A DNA stretch of 64,000 nucleotides, taken from assembly GCA_947652615.1 (NCBI GenBank), contig CANTDX010000009.1:24083-88082 (forward strand). Reading direction: 5' to 3'. The notes beneath the pieces were generated by a model. That model was not told where the DNA came from. It saw only the letters and a list, made by a program, of their open reading frames with translations, and ran no database searches. Made by a program: the position numbers and the translations under genes. The stretch is from an uncultured Dorea sp. (lineage in GTDB: Bacteria; Bacillota; Clostridia; Lachnospirales; Lachnospiraceae). Below, piece by piece: positions 53,094 through 62,260 of the stretch. Each line of letters opens with the position of its first letter. Position 1 is the stretch's first letter.

Positions 53094-54014
53094 CTATATG
53101 TCGTAATTAGATAAAAAATTTTTTGCTGTTTCAATCAGCTCTTTTTTATATTCCTCTGGTCCCACTACCTTTATTTTGTTTCCAAAACTAAGTAACAATG
53201 CTTTCCACAATCTTTCTTTCGCGGGAACGTCAATATAAATTCGGCTTATAGTTTCTGTAAGTTTTTCTGCTGTACAATCAGGAAAATATTCTGACATCAG
53301 GCTCGTATACTCGTTGTCAAACTGCACTTCAATATGAATACATGTCTGATAATATTTCTGTTCAGAATCTTTCATAAGTTTTTCAACATTTCCATGCTCA
53401 ATAACGGAAACGGTATCGTCAATATGCAGATTCTCTATACGGGCAACCTTAAATGTCCTGTACTGTTTCTTTTCTGGAGAATAGGAAAATAAATACCATG
53501 CATACCATTTGTAATGTATTGCTAATGGTTCTGCATATTGAATTGATTTTTTTCCGCTTGCATTCCGATAATGAAATACGATGTGCTTTCTTTCTGCAAT
53601 AGCCTGCTCCAATAAATGATTCATGTTTTGCACATGATCATTTTCCCTTGTTACGCCAAAATCCCAAAATACCTTTTGTCCGCCTTCTTTTTCTATGATT
53701 GCGTTATATTTTTCAATTAATGCTTTTAACTTATCATTTGTATAGGATGTTGCCAGACTTTCAAGCGCTTTGATGATCATCTGCTGCTCATCGTTCCTAA
53801 TATCACTGTTTCTAATTTTATAAGTTGGCAAAATAGAATAGCCCCCACATTTTCCTCCTTCTGCATAAACGGGTATACCGATGGAAGAAATACTGACCAT
53901 ATCCCGTTGTATTGTTCTGACAGATACATGAAAACGCTCCGCCAAATAACTGGCCGGAACATTATCATGATTGCTCAAATAAATAATGATTTCCAATATC
54001 CTGTCTATCTTCAT
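53094..54014 (-). CDS. WYL-domain transcriptional regulator (YafY family)
   Basis: Regulator of 306 aa. An N-terminal helix-turn-helix (RILEIIIYLSNHDNVPASYL, RFHVSVRTIQRDM near residue 28-40) is followed by a WYL domain (ARIENLHIDDT, with YKWYAWYLFSY near 165). Such proteins sense small molecules or nucleic acids. Placed just upstream of the DinB-like gene in the same direction, it probably controls that gene. Part of an AT-rich accessory block. Confidence 0.9.
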   Translation of the reverse strand: MKIDRILEIIIYLSNHDNVPASYLAERFHVSVRTIQRDMVSISSIGIPVYAEGGKCGGYSILPTYKIRNSDIRNDEQQMIIKALESLATSYTNDKLKALIEKYNAIIEKEGGQKVFWDFGVTRENDHVQNMNHLLEQAIAERKHIVFHYRNASGKKSIQYAEPLAIHYKWYAWYLFSYSPEKKQYRTFKVARIENLHIDDTVSVIEHGNVEKLMKDSEQKYYQTCIHIEVQFDNEYTSLMSEYFPDCTAEKLTETISRIYIDVPAKERLWKALLLSFGNKIKVVGPEEYKKELIETAKNFLSNYDI

Positions 54015-54035
54015 CTAAGCTGCCTCCCGAATATA

Positions 54036-54641
54036 TTATTTCTTAGCCATAAGAAATACTCCTTTCTCTTTCTTATAAACCCGCACTGTTCTAAATCCGG
54101 AACTATAAAAAAACATCTCCAACTCTTTCTTACTGTATATCCTCACATCTCCGCTTCTTGAAAAGGGAAGCCAGAATTTATTTGCAAAAAATCTAAGCAC
54201 TGCCCCAAAATTAGGATCTGCCATATACACGGTACCATTTTTCTTTAAAACTCTTTTACATTCATTTACAAAACCCTGCGGATCATCAAAATGGTGAAAT
54301 GCACAGCATACGGTTATTACGTCAATACTCTCATCATTCCATCTAAGCGGACAACATGGATTCACTAAAAAACTCATGTCAGGATAACGCATTTTCGCGG
54401 CATGAATCATATTCTCTGATATATCTATTCCATTGGCCTGAATCTTTGCTTTCTTCGATAATTCCCTTAGCAGAGTCCCATTCCCGCATGCGACATCGAG
54501 AACAACATCTCCTTCGCTCAAATCTATCATATTAGACAATTCCTTAATATGAAATCTGGTATATTGTCCCTCTCTCGACATATCATACTCAAATGCAATT
54601 TTATTATATGCAATTCTTGATTCTTCTGTTTTCATATTCAT
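54036..54641 (-). CDS. Class I SAM-dependent methyltransferase
   Basis: A 201-aa methyltransferase of the UbiE-like type. SAM-binding motif VLDVACGNGTLLREL lies near residue 48, NGIDISENMIHAAK near 73, VITVCCAFHHFDDP near 110, and LKKNGTVYMADP near 135. Substrate unknown. AGG lies upstream of the ATG; a second ATG two codons in is possible. It follows a small membrane protein gene by about 25 bp, so they may be co-transcribed. Confidence 0.88.
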   Translation of the reverse strand: MNMKTEESRIAYNKIAFEYDMSREGQYTRFHIKELSNMIDLSEGDVVLDVACGNGTLLRELSKKAKIQANGIDISENMIHAAKMRYPDMSFLVNPCCPLRWNDESIDVITVCCAFHHFDDPQGFVNECKRVLKKNGTVYMADPNFGAVLRFFANKFWLPFSRSGDVRIYSKKELEMFFYSSGFRTVRVYKKEKGVFLMAKK

Positions 54642-54665
54642 ATTACAATACCTGTTTCGAATGTG

Positions 54666-55115
54666 CTAATGTACAAAATTTACTACTCCATATATCAAAT
54701 GGCAAATTGTAAAAATCGAAATCGGAATCATTGCAATTCTATTCTTTCGATCAACAGCAAAAAATAAAAATGCCAAACATGGAAAAATAACCAACCCTAA
54801 AATAACAAATACATCTACAATACCAACATAATAAAGGATCCAGCTTGCAAAATACAATATGCAGCATCCTGCTGAAATAATTATAAAAGGAGTTACACAC
54901 AATCTCTTGCTTTCTACATTTCTAAAAACACATAAAGCAGCAACCATCAATACCTGGCATACGGAGGCCGCTGTATCAATCGTTCCTGTAATTGAATCAG
55001 CTCTTAATATATCGTTTGGCGCAGGAACAGCAAACCAAATAAAATTTGGTATCATAACAATCAGAAATAGCAGCAATCCCCAAATATCAAAACTCAGCTT
55101 ATATTTTTTTAACAT
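54666..55115 (-). CDS. Small membrane protein, unknown function
   Basis: A 149-aa protein with about five hydrophobic segments and few charged residues, starting MLKKYKLSFDIWGLLLFL. I recognise no characterised family, though similar proteins are common in Clostridia. It lies about 25 bp upstream of the methyltransferase gene and may be in the same operon. AT-rich like its neighbours. Confidence 0.7.
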   Translation of the reverse strand: MLKKYKLSFDIWGLLLFLIVMIPNFIWFAVPAPNDILRADSITGTIDTAASVCQVLMVAALCVFRNVESKRLCVTPFIIISAGCCILYFASWILYYVGIVDVFVILGLVIFPCLAFLFFAVDRKNRIAMIPISIFTICHLIYGVVNFVH

Positions 55116-55183
55116 CTAATAATCCCCCTCTGCCCATCTGTCTAATGTCAGTATAATTCTAACCAGATGTACTAGGTTGCTTC

Positions 55184-56536
55184 TTAAAGAAATGGCGTCA
55201 TATAAAGCGGTAAATATATAATTCCGTCTTCTTCCTTCAGATCCCCCGTATGCAATACATAGGGAATATGCAGCTGTTCCCCGTATTTTGCCTTGAACTT
55301 TTTAAGTGAAGATAACGTATAGTTTTTGCTGGACTTTACTTCCAACGGGGAAATATTATGTCGGTTGGTAATTTTACTTTTCGTGATCAGAAAATCTATT
55401 TCCATACGAGACTGCGCATCATCCCTCGACGAATTGGAATAAAAGTAAAGCTTATGCCCATTTACCGTCAACATCTGTGCAACTATATTTTCCAGAATCA
55501 TTCCCATATTGACTTCTAATTTGTCCAACAATAATTTTTTATAAATCTCTTCACTGACAATTCCATTTTCGTCGAAAGTATGGCTGATTAACAACCCTGT
55601 ATCTCCCATATAACATTTCAAAAGAGTGCGGTCACGGTTCAGGTTCAATCCAATACTTGGCTCAGTAGAATTATAGCAATTATTCACAATCATAGCATCT
55701 GACAACCAGAAAAGTGCATCCTTATATTCATCAAATCTGGCGCCTTCTTTCAATGAAGACAGTTTAAAATGCCGATTTTGATTTTTTAACTGGGATGGCA
55801 GTTCATCATAGATTGCCTCAACTTTCATCTCATAACCTCCGGCATGTTTACGGATATCATCTCTATATAAATTCAGAATCCTTCGCTTAACCTGGTCTAC
55901 CTCATCAAAATCATGACTGGATATATATGCTTCTACAGCCTGCGGCATCCCGCCTACAATCAAATACTGGCGAAACAGATCCATCGCTTTTCTATGCAAT
56001 GCCTGTCCAAGCGGTTTCTTGTTCTCATAGCAGTTCCAAACAAGCTCCATCATTGTTTCATTGTCATTTGCCCATAGAAATTCTTCAAAATCCATGGGAT
56101 ATAGATTCATATGGTCTTCCTCTGAGGGAATCAGAATATCTTTTACATTTTCTCTGATAGAAATAAGGGACCCCGTCTCAATATAATCATAACGCCCATC
56201 AGCCACAAGGTATTTGATCGCACTTCTGGCTCTTGGAAATAACTGCACTTCATCTAAAATGATCAAAGACTGGCGTTCATAAAGTTTTGTATTAAATAAC
56301 GTCGTAAGCTTTAGGAAAAAAGTATTCAGATCGTTCAGATCATGGAGAAACATATCTCTGACCTGCATATCAACAATATTGAAATCAATCAGGATGTACG
56401 ATTGGTACTCTGCCTTTGCAAATGCCTCAACAATATAACTTTTTCCAACACGCCTTGCGCCTTGCACAAGAAGCGCGCTCCTCCCATTATTCTTTTTTTT
56501 CCATTGTAACAGCCGGTCGTATATTTTTCTGCGCAT
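55184..56536 (-). CDS. AAA_14/DUF4143 ATP-binding protein
   Basis: A 450-aa ATPase. N-terminal AAA_14 domain with Walker A GARRVGKSYIV near residue 27, Walker B-like LIILDEVQLFPRA near 91, and YIETGSLISI. C-terminal DUF4143 has YMGDTGLLISHTF near 310 and an HNISPLEVKSSKNY core near 395 that looks like a PD-(D/E)XK nuclease fold. This family is frequent in anaerobes and its role is unknown. Three palindromes 33 bp apart lie 70-155 bp upstream. Confidence 0.88.
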   Translation of the reverse strand: MRRKIYDRLLQWKKKNNGRSALLVQGARRVGKSYIVEAFAKAEYQSYILIDFNIVDMQVRDMFLHDLNDLNTFFLKLTTLFNTKLYERQSLIILDEVQLFPRARSAIKYLVADGRYDYIETGSLISIRENVKDILIPSEEDHMNLYPMDFEEFLWANDNETMMELVWNCYENKKPLGQALHRKAMDLFRQYLIVGGMPQAVEAYISSHDFDEVDQVKRRILNLYRDDIRKHAGGYEMKVEAIYDELPSQLKNQNRHFKLSSLKEGARFDEYKDALFWLSDAMIVNNCYNSTEPSIGLNLNRDRTLLKCYMGDTGLLISHTFDENGIVSEEIYKKLLLDKLEVNMGMILENIVAQMLTVNGHKLYFYSNSSRDDAQSRMEIDFLITKSKITNRHNISPLEVKSSKNYTLSSLKKFKAKYGEQLHIPYVLHTGDLKEEDGIIYLPLYMTPFL

Positions 56537-56605
56537 GATATATCTATCCTCCTATTCTCGGATATGAATATCATAGCATAAACCAAATTTTTGCACAATT
56601 CACTT

Positions 56606-56692
56606 TTCACACAAATCGCGATTTTTATAATGCATTATTCTACACAAATCGCGATTTTTAATTCGTCATTTTCTACACAAATCATGATTTTC
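56606..56692. repeat. Three palindromic repeats with exact 33 bp period
   Basis: AAATCGCGATTT (56613-56624), AAATCGCGATTT (56646-56657) and AAATCATGATTT (56679-56690) each sit within ACAC-palindrome-TT units. The spacing between copies is exactly 33 bp, three helical turns. They lie between the AAA_14 gene start and the rsmH stop, so a role as operator array for the AAA_14 gene is likely. Confidence 0.75.
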
Positions 56693-56722
56693 TATATATT
56701 CGGTCATATTTACATATTTATC

Positions 56723-57769
56723 TTACGCCCGGATCGCCCACCTCATCTTCGTTGAGCGCGCCCGCCCGTTTCTCGCACACTCTTCTGCCGACGGCCGGAT
56801 CACTTCTGTGGATATCTCCCGATAGATCCCCGCCTTCGCAAGCTCCTTGAAGGACTTCTTCACCAACCGGTCTTCCCCGGAATGGAAGGTAAGGATCGCC
56901 ACACGGCCGCCCGGCGCCAGCACATCCGGCAGCTTCTCAAGGAACTCATACAGCACCTCGAACTCCCGGTTCACATCAATCCTGAGCGCCTGGAAGGTCC
57001 TCTGGCAGGACTTCTTCACCGCTTCCTTCCTGTCTGCTTCCGGAAGAAATGCCAGGGCTTCCTCAATCGCCTCCTTCATCTGAATCGTCGTCTCAATCTT
57101 CTTCCCCCGCTTGAGGCCATTCATCACGGTCTTCGATATCTCACCGGCATACGGCTCGTCCGAATTCTCCTTAAGCATCCCTTCGAATTCTTCCTGCGTC
57201 ATCTCCCGTATACGCTCGGCCGCACTGATTCCCCTCTGCGGGTTCATGCGCAGGTCCAGCGGACCTTCCGCCTTATAAGTAAATCCTCTGTCCGGATTAT
57301 CAATCTGCATGGAAGAGACGCCTAAGTCCGCCAAGACAAAATCAAACCTTCCGGCCTCACTGGCAACCAGATCAATATCAGCAAAGTTCTGAAGTCTCAC
57401 TGTCAAAAGATCTTCTCCGTATCCCATCCGCTCTAACCGCTCCTTCGTCTTCGCAGATTCAATCGGATCAACGTCCAACGCGTAGAGATGCCCCTGCCCC
57501 TTAAGACATCTCAGCATCTCCTGTGTGTGCCCTCCATACCCTAACGTCGCGTCAAGCCCTCTTTGTCCCGGCTTAATCTGCAGGAAATCAAGGATCTCCT
57601 TAACACAGATGGACAGATGCATCCCTGCGGGGGTGCTTCCCTTTCGGATCACCTTCGAGATTGTATCCGCATATTTCTCCGGTTGGAGTTCCTTATATTT
57701 CTCTTTATAATTTCTCGGATGCGTTCCCGCATACCGTACACGCCTCTTATGCTTCTCCTGCTCGCTCAT
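56723..57769 (-). CDS. rsmH: RsmH-type 16S rRNA methyltransferase with N-terminal extension
   Basis: A 348-aa enzyme of the RsmH (MraW) family, which N4-methylates C1402 of 16S rRNA. SAM-binding LDATLGYGGHTQEML near residue 78 and FVLADLGVSSMQIDNPDRGF near 145, then the C-terminal catalytic region ILTFHSGEDRLVKKSFK near 290. The first ~45 residues (RRVRYAGTHPRNYKEKY) precede the normal start (MHLSICVKEIL). It is not in a cell-division cluster, so a second copy may exist elsewhere. GC-rich, unlike its flanks. Confidence 0.88.
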   Translation of the reverse strand: MSEQEKHKRRVRYAGTHPRNYKEKYKELQPEKYADTISKVIRKGSTPAGMHLSICVKEILDFLQIKPGQRGLDATLGYGGHTQEMLRCLKGQGHLYALDVDPIESAKTKERLERMGYGEDLLTVRLQNFADIDLVASEAGRFDFVLADLGVSSMQIDNPDRGFTYKAEGPLDLRMNPQRGISAAERIREMTQEEFEGMLKENSDEPYAGEISKTVMNGLKRGKKIETTIQMKEAIEEALAFLPEADRKEAVKKSCQRTFQALRIDVNREFEVLYEFLEKLPDVLAPGGRVAILTFHSGEDRLVKKSFKELAKAGIYREISTEVIRPSAEECARNGRARSTKMRWAIRA

Positions 57770-57829
57770 CGTTCTCTCTCCCTCCGCTACTTCCGATAGC
57801 ATTCATTATACCCTTGGATAACACTCCCG

Positions 57830-59068
57830 TCAACGCCTGCAAATCTTACTCCACCTCTTCCACCATAACTATACATCTGACCGCTTCATCCATGCAAAAG
57901 CCTGCATAGATTCCTATGATTCCCCAATCGAATACAACTCCCATAACATAAGCCGCACCCACACCGAATACCCACATTGAAACGATACTGAGCGCCATAC
58001 AATAATACACGTCCCCTGTTCCTTTTAACGAATTGCTGAACATAAAATTACCAGCCTTAAACAACAATGTAAACGCCTCCAGCCAGATAATATCTTTCGC
58101 AATTTCAATAATAACCCGATCATGTGTGAAAAACCTCAGGATTGGGCCGCTTAAAATGATCAGGAAAAAGTCCAGAACGATCACTGCCGCTATCCCAATT
58201 TCGATATTTCTGTAACATTTCCAATATAGTACCTCATACTCCTTCTCACCAAATAAATATCCGACAATAATCCCCGTTGCGATCCCTATAGAATTCGGAA
58301 TGAGCGCTGCAAACAACATGATATTCATAGCATAGATCTTTGCCGCCAATACATAATCAGAAATCTTATATTCTCAATTGGTACTGAATCACCCGTTTTC
58401 ATCCTTATGTTCAGCATTCTGCCGGCGGAAAAACACATGATTACATATCCTGCAAAATTACTGATCACAGTCATACCCGCCACTCCAAAAATATAGTCAT
58501 AATCATAACCTAACGGATTGAAAATCACCAAAGCATCGCCCATTATATTTAATATATTGGTAAATATACCAACGCCCATCGCATATCTGGCTTTTGCAAA
58601 TATTCTAAAAACAGAAGTAAATACCGTGTTCCCTCCCTGGAACACCAACCCAACAGTTATCACCATAAAATATATTCTTGTTTCGCGTCTCATATCGTCA
58701 GGAATATTCAGAAAATTCAGGATCAAATCATTACAACTTAATAAAACCGCCGTCAGGAAAACACTTACTATCATTGTGCAAAGTACCGCATCTCTTGATA
58801 ATCTGCATGTATCTTCCACTCTCTTCTCCCCCATATACTGTGCCCCTACTATAGATACGGATGAACTTACAATCACATATGTGAGCAGGATTACAGAAAT
58901 AATCTGATTCGCATAACCAACAGAAGCCACCGCCGTATCTGAACAAAAACTCAAAAACCATATATCTGCCATTCCGAATAATATCTGAAAAAAAGATTGT
59001 AAAATGATAGGGATACTCATTGAAAATGTACTGTAATGGTTGCTCTGACGCATACGCTCTTCCTCCAA
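57830..59068 (-). pseudogene. Decayed MATE-family efflux transporter
   Basis: Two reading frames cover one MATE transporter. The N-terminal half (59068-58325) runs from MSIPIILQSFFQILFGMADI to PIENIRFLIM. The C-terminal half (from 58349) resumes in another frame at LAAKIYAMNIMLFAALIPNS. Between them a frameshift and a loss of roughly 30-60 residues are inferred, since MATE proteins are ~440-450 aa and the repeat boundary is missing. Near the end another frameshift seems to change an expected RWWKRWSK tail into VMVEEVE. It is divergent from the AraC gene. Confidence 0.8.
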
Positions 59069-59227
59069 ACTGATCTATATTATATTTTTAAGCATATTAT
59101 CCTTAGATACAATTTGCTATATAATAATTAAAGTTCCTTATACGATTTTTTATGATTTAAAATCTTATGGGAAATTTCCTGTTGAAAAGCAGGATCTTTT
59201 GATATATATTTGAAATGAGGTGATCGC

Positions 59228-60097
59228 ATGTTTCAGATAACAGATTTGGTAAACTATGAAGAAGACAGCTCATTTTCTCCATGTATTCCTTTTTTATTTG
59301 GCATAGAACAATGTACGAAAGGACATTCATACGGCCCCAGAATCCGGGATTATATTCTGATTCATTTTGTATTATCCGGTAAAGGTTCTGTCGATGTTGA
59401 CGGTACAACATACATCCTGTCTTCCGGTCAGGCATTTATAATTCCGGCGAATTCCAAATGTTCTTATACCGTCGACAGGACAGACCCCTGGGAATATTGC
59501 TGGGTGGCATTCTATGCTTCCTCAGATATTCTGCCACTGCTGCTACCTGTTCCTTCCAGTCCTTATATACACCAGAATATTAATGTTCAATACATCAAAA
59601 ATATTATTTTAAGAATGATTTCCAGACAGTTCTCTTTTCAAAAGAATGCTTATGCCGAGAAAGAATTTAATAGTGAACACCTTCATCTTACTACCAATTT
59701 TGATGTGGCTTTTTCTTTTGATATGACCGCATCCCTCTATCAAATACTCTCCTATCTGATTACACGGAACAAGGGAATATCGACTGAAAAAGAGCAGCGT
59801 TTGCAAGATATCAGGAAATATATGGACTGCTATTATAATGAACCGATACAGGTGAAAACAATTGCAAGAGAATTCTCCATTCATCCTAATTATTTGACTT
59901 CGCTCTTTAAGTCTGCATTCGGTATCTCGCCCAAACAATACATCATAAATAAGCGAATTTCTGCCGCATGTAATTTCTTAGAGACTTCCAATCATTCTAT
60001 CAGAGATATCGCCTATATGGTCGGTTATGAGAATCAATTGGAATTCAGTCAGATATTCAAAAAAGCAGTGGGTAAATCCCCCCACTGCCTATCGTAA
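59228..60097 (+). CDS. AraC family transcriptional regulator
   Basis: A 289-aa regulator. N-terminal cupin (DYILIHFVLSGKGSVDVDG near residues 40-58) probably binds a sugar. The C-terminal ~100 residues form the double helix-turn-helix (VKTIAREFSIHPNYLTSLFK near 215, then IRDIAYMVGYENQLEFSQIF). AraC proteins of this type usually control carbohydrate genes nearby; the FGGY kinase is convergent and close, and the MATE remnant is divergent. GAGGTGATC precedes the ATG. Confidence 0.9.
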   Translation: MFQITDLVNYEEDSSFSPCIPFLFGIEQCTKGHSYGPRIRDYILIHFVLSGKGSVDVDGTTYILSSGQAFIIPANSKCSYTVDRTDPWEYCWVAFYASSDILPLLLPVPSSPYIHQNINVQYIKNIILRMISRQFSFQKNAYAEKEFNSEHLHLTTNFDVAFSFDMTASLYQILSYLITRNKGISTEKEQRLQDIRKYMDCYYNEPIQVKTIAREFSIHPNYLTSLFKSAFGISPKQYIINKRISAACNFLETSNHSIRDIAYMVGYENQLEFSQIFKKAVGKSPHCLS

Positions 60098-60112
60098 TGA
60101 GTATCTATGATC

Positions 60113-61435
60113 TCATACCTGTCCGGGCATCTCGTGATGCATGCACCTGACCGCGCCGCACGCCGCCTCTTCCTCATACCTGGGGAACGCTAGCTCCAGC
60201 TCGAACATCTCCTTCACAAGCTTCTGCATCAGTGGGTTTCTGCGCAATCCATTCCCCGATCCGACCAGCCTGCCGGCTCTTCTTCCTGTCAGTTCACACA
60301 TTTCCACATAATACTGATGCAGTTCTTCCACGATCCCTGCGATCACACCTGCCGTCATCGCACCCGGATGGAAATTCTCTATGCCAATCCCCGTCATCTC
60401 CCCTCTCTCACTTGGATTATTCCGGGTTCCCGAGAAGGCCGTCTTAACCTTCCACGCCGCATCAACCCCGTATTTCTCTATAAAATCACTGGCCTGCTCT
60501 TGCATGGTCTTATAACAATCCTCCTGTGCCCTGCCGGACACCTCCCGGTAAAACTGTTCCAGCATCGCATAGGCCCGCCCTCCGCATAGCGAAGAACCCG
60601 CCATTATGTAACCGTCCCTCATGCAAGGACGAAGCTCCAGATTCCCGCCGCAGGCAACATAGTCCTTCGAAGCAAATGTCACCTGGCTTCCGGTTCCCAC
60701 ATTGATCAGCACCGTGTCATAGAGATCGTCTACAGAGCCAAGAAAGCTTGCCTGGTTATCCCCGATAGACCCCATCACAGGGATTCCTTCTGCCGTCCTG
60801 CCCGCAATGAAATGCTCCTTTCGTACCCTTGGCAGATAGGAAATATCTACTCCAGCCTCCTCCAATCCCTCGTATCTGAATTCCTTCTTCTCCAAATCAA
60901 AGCACCCCCAGCTTGCCGCCATATCCATACCGATCTCCGGTTCCGTAAGAGCACAGAGCTTCATCACGATATAATCACTGATGGTCGTCATCTTCTTCGC
61001 ATTCTTTGGAATTCTTCTCTTCTCCTGAAGATAATAATGCGTAGCCAGGCCATATCCTGCCGACACCGCTCCCGCCGCTTCCCTCAATATCTGCACACTG
61101 CTCTTCCCGTTATCCAGAGGGATATCCCCGCTGCCGTCCTGCCATGTATACAGCGGGCTTACCGCATTTCCCCCTTCATCCACATAGAGCATTCCGTGCA
61201 TCTGCCCGGTAACGCCGATACCCACAGGAATCCCATAGGTATGGTTAAGCTTCTCTATCTTCTCCCGGGTGATCCGATAGATCCTCTCCGGGTCCTGTAT
61301 CTTCCCTTCCGGAGAATCACTCTTAAGAAAGGACTGATGATCTGCCGTCTCACGTGCAATCAGATTCCCGCTTTCCTTCTCCACAAGCACAAGGCTGATG
61401 GATGTTGTACCGATATCTATTCCCATAATATGCAC
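60113..61435 (-). CDS. FGGY-family carbohydrate kinase (sedoheptulokinase-like)
   Basis: A 440-aa sugar kinase. N-terminal phosphate motif GIDIGTTSISLVLVE at about residues 5-19, VTGQMHGMLY near 78, GDNQASFLGS near 231, NVGTGSQVTFAS near 248 and the C-terminal GSGNGLRRNPLMQKLVKEMF near 393. It resembles sedoheptulose/xylulose-type kinases; the substrate is uncertain. The GTG at 61435 is chosen because GAGGTGA lies about 8 bp upstream; an ATG three codons later and a GTG three codons earlier also fit. No sugar transporter is adjacent. Confidence 0.82.
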   Translation of the reverse strand: MHIMGIDIGTTSISLVLVEKESGNLIARETADHQSFLKSDSPEGKIQDPERIYRITREKIEKLNHTYGIPVGIGVTGQMHGMLYVDEGGNAVSPLYTWQDGSGDIPLDNGKSSVQILREAAGAVSAGYGLATHYYLQEKRRIPKNAKKMTTISDYIVMKLCALTEPEIGMDMAASWGCFDLEKKEFRYEGLEEAGVDISYLPRVRKEHFIAGRTAEGIPVMGSIGDNQASFLGSVDDLYDTVLINVGTGSQVTFASKDYVACGGNLELRPCMRDGYIMAGSSLCGGRAYAMLEQFYREVSGRAQEDCYKTMQEQASDFIEKYGVDAAWKVKTAFSGTRNNPSERGEMTGIGIENFHPGAMTAGVIAGIVEELHQYYVEMCELTGRRAGRLVGSGNGLRRNPLMQKLVKEMFELELAFPRYEEEAACGAVRCMHHEMPGQV

Positions 61436-61611
61436 TGCCGTCACCTCTTCATTTTTCTACACATTTTCTACAATTTTATGTACAGTTCTCTTCTTTGCTT
61501 GTTTCCTGCCTTTATTACTGATATACTTTCATAAGGACAGATACCTTCCATCCCCAACATTATAACATGATTAAGCATCATATATAGATAATTATGAAAA
61601 GAGGCGCCGCA

Positions 61612-62247
61612 ATGAAATTTGAATTTATGAATTATGACAGCAGATTTTCCCGGATACTGAACCGGCTCACAGAACTGGTCTTATTAAATTTCGTATTTAT
61701 TCTAACCTGTCTTCCGATCTTTACCATTGGAGCATCCGTCACTGCTCTCTATTCCACCACCCTGAAAATGGTTCGAAACGAAGAGGGTTATATCTTTCAA
61801 GGATATTTTAAAGATTTTGCAGCTAATTTCAAGCAGGCCACCGCATTCTGGATCATTGAGCTGTTGCTGTATTTCCAGCTTCATGTGTTATCTGTCGCCG
61901 CTGCTGTCAACGGCGGATTCATGATCCAGGCCTATACAGTGATCACCTGGGCGCTTGGAATCCTGTACAGTATCTATTTTCTGTTCGTGTTCCCATTAAC
62001 TGCCACGTTCCGGAATACTTTCTTACAGATCGCAAAAAATGCATTTGTAATGATCATCTCCCATCTTCCCTGGGTGCTTGCGGCATACCTGATCGTTGCT
62101 GCTCCCCTTGCGGTCAGCTTTGGGATCAACACAAGGATTCTGCAGTTTGCCATGCTATTCTGGATCCTTATTGGATTCGCGCTGGTTACGTTCTTAAGCT
62201 CTTTCTTCTTGAATCGGGTCTTTGCGCGTTATCGGCAGGATGAATGA
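61612..62247 (+). CDS. DUF624 (YesL-like) membrane protein
   Basis: A 211-aa protein with five or so membrane segments matching DUF624/YesL (LTELVLLNFVFILTCLPIFT near residue 20, GYFKDFAANFKQATAFW near 63). Members often lie beside sugar ABC transporters and kinases in Firmicutes; function unknown. The ATG at 61612 follows AAGAGG. It is divergent from the FGGY kinase. Confidence 0.9.
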   Translation: MKFEFMNYDSRFSRILNRLTELVLLNFVFILTCLPIFTIGASVTALYSTTLKMVRNEEGYIFQGYFKDFAANFKQATAFWIIELLLYFQLHVLSVAAAVNGGFMIQAYTVITWALGILYSIYFLFVFPLTATFRNTFLQIAKNAFVMIISHLPWVLAAYLIVAAPLAVSFGINTRILQFAMLFWILIGFALVTFLSSFFLNRVFARYRQDE

Positions 62248-62260
62248 GAGGATTGACCAT

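Noticed and set aside
56606..56692. CRISPR array
   Set aside because: Only three units, each palindromic, with 11 bp non-repeated gaps, and no cas genes nearby.
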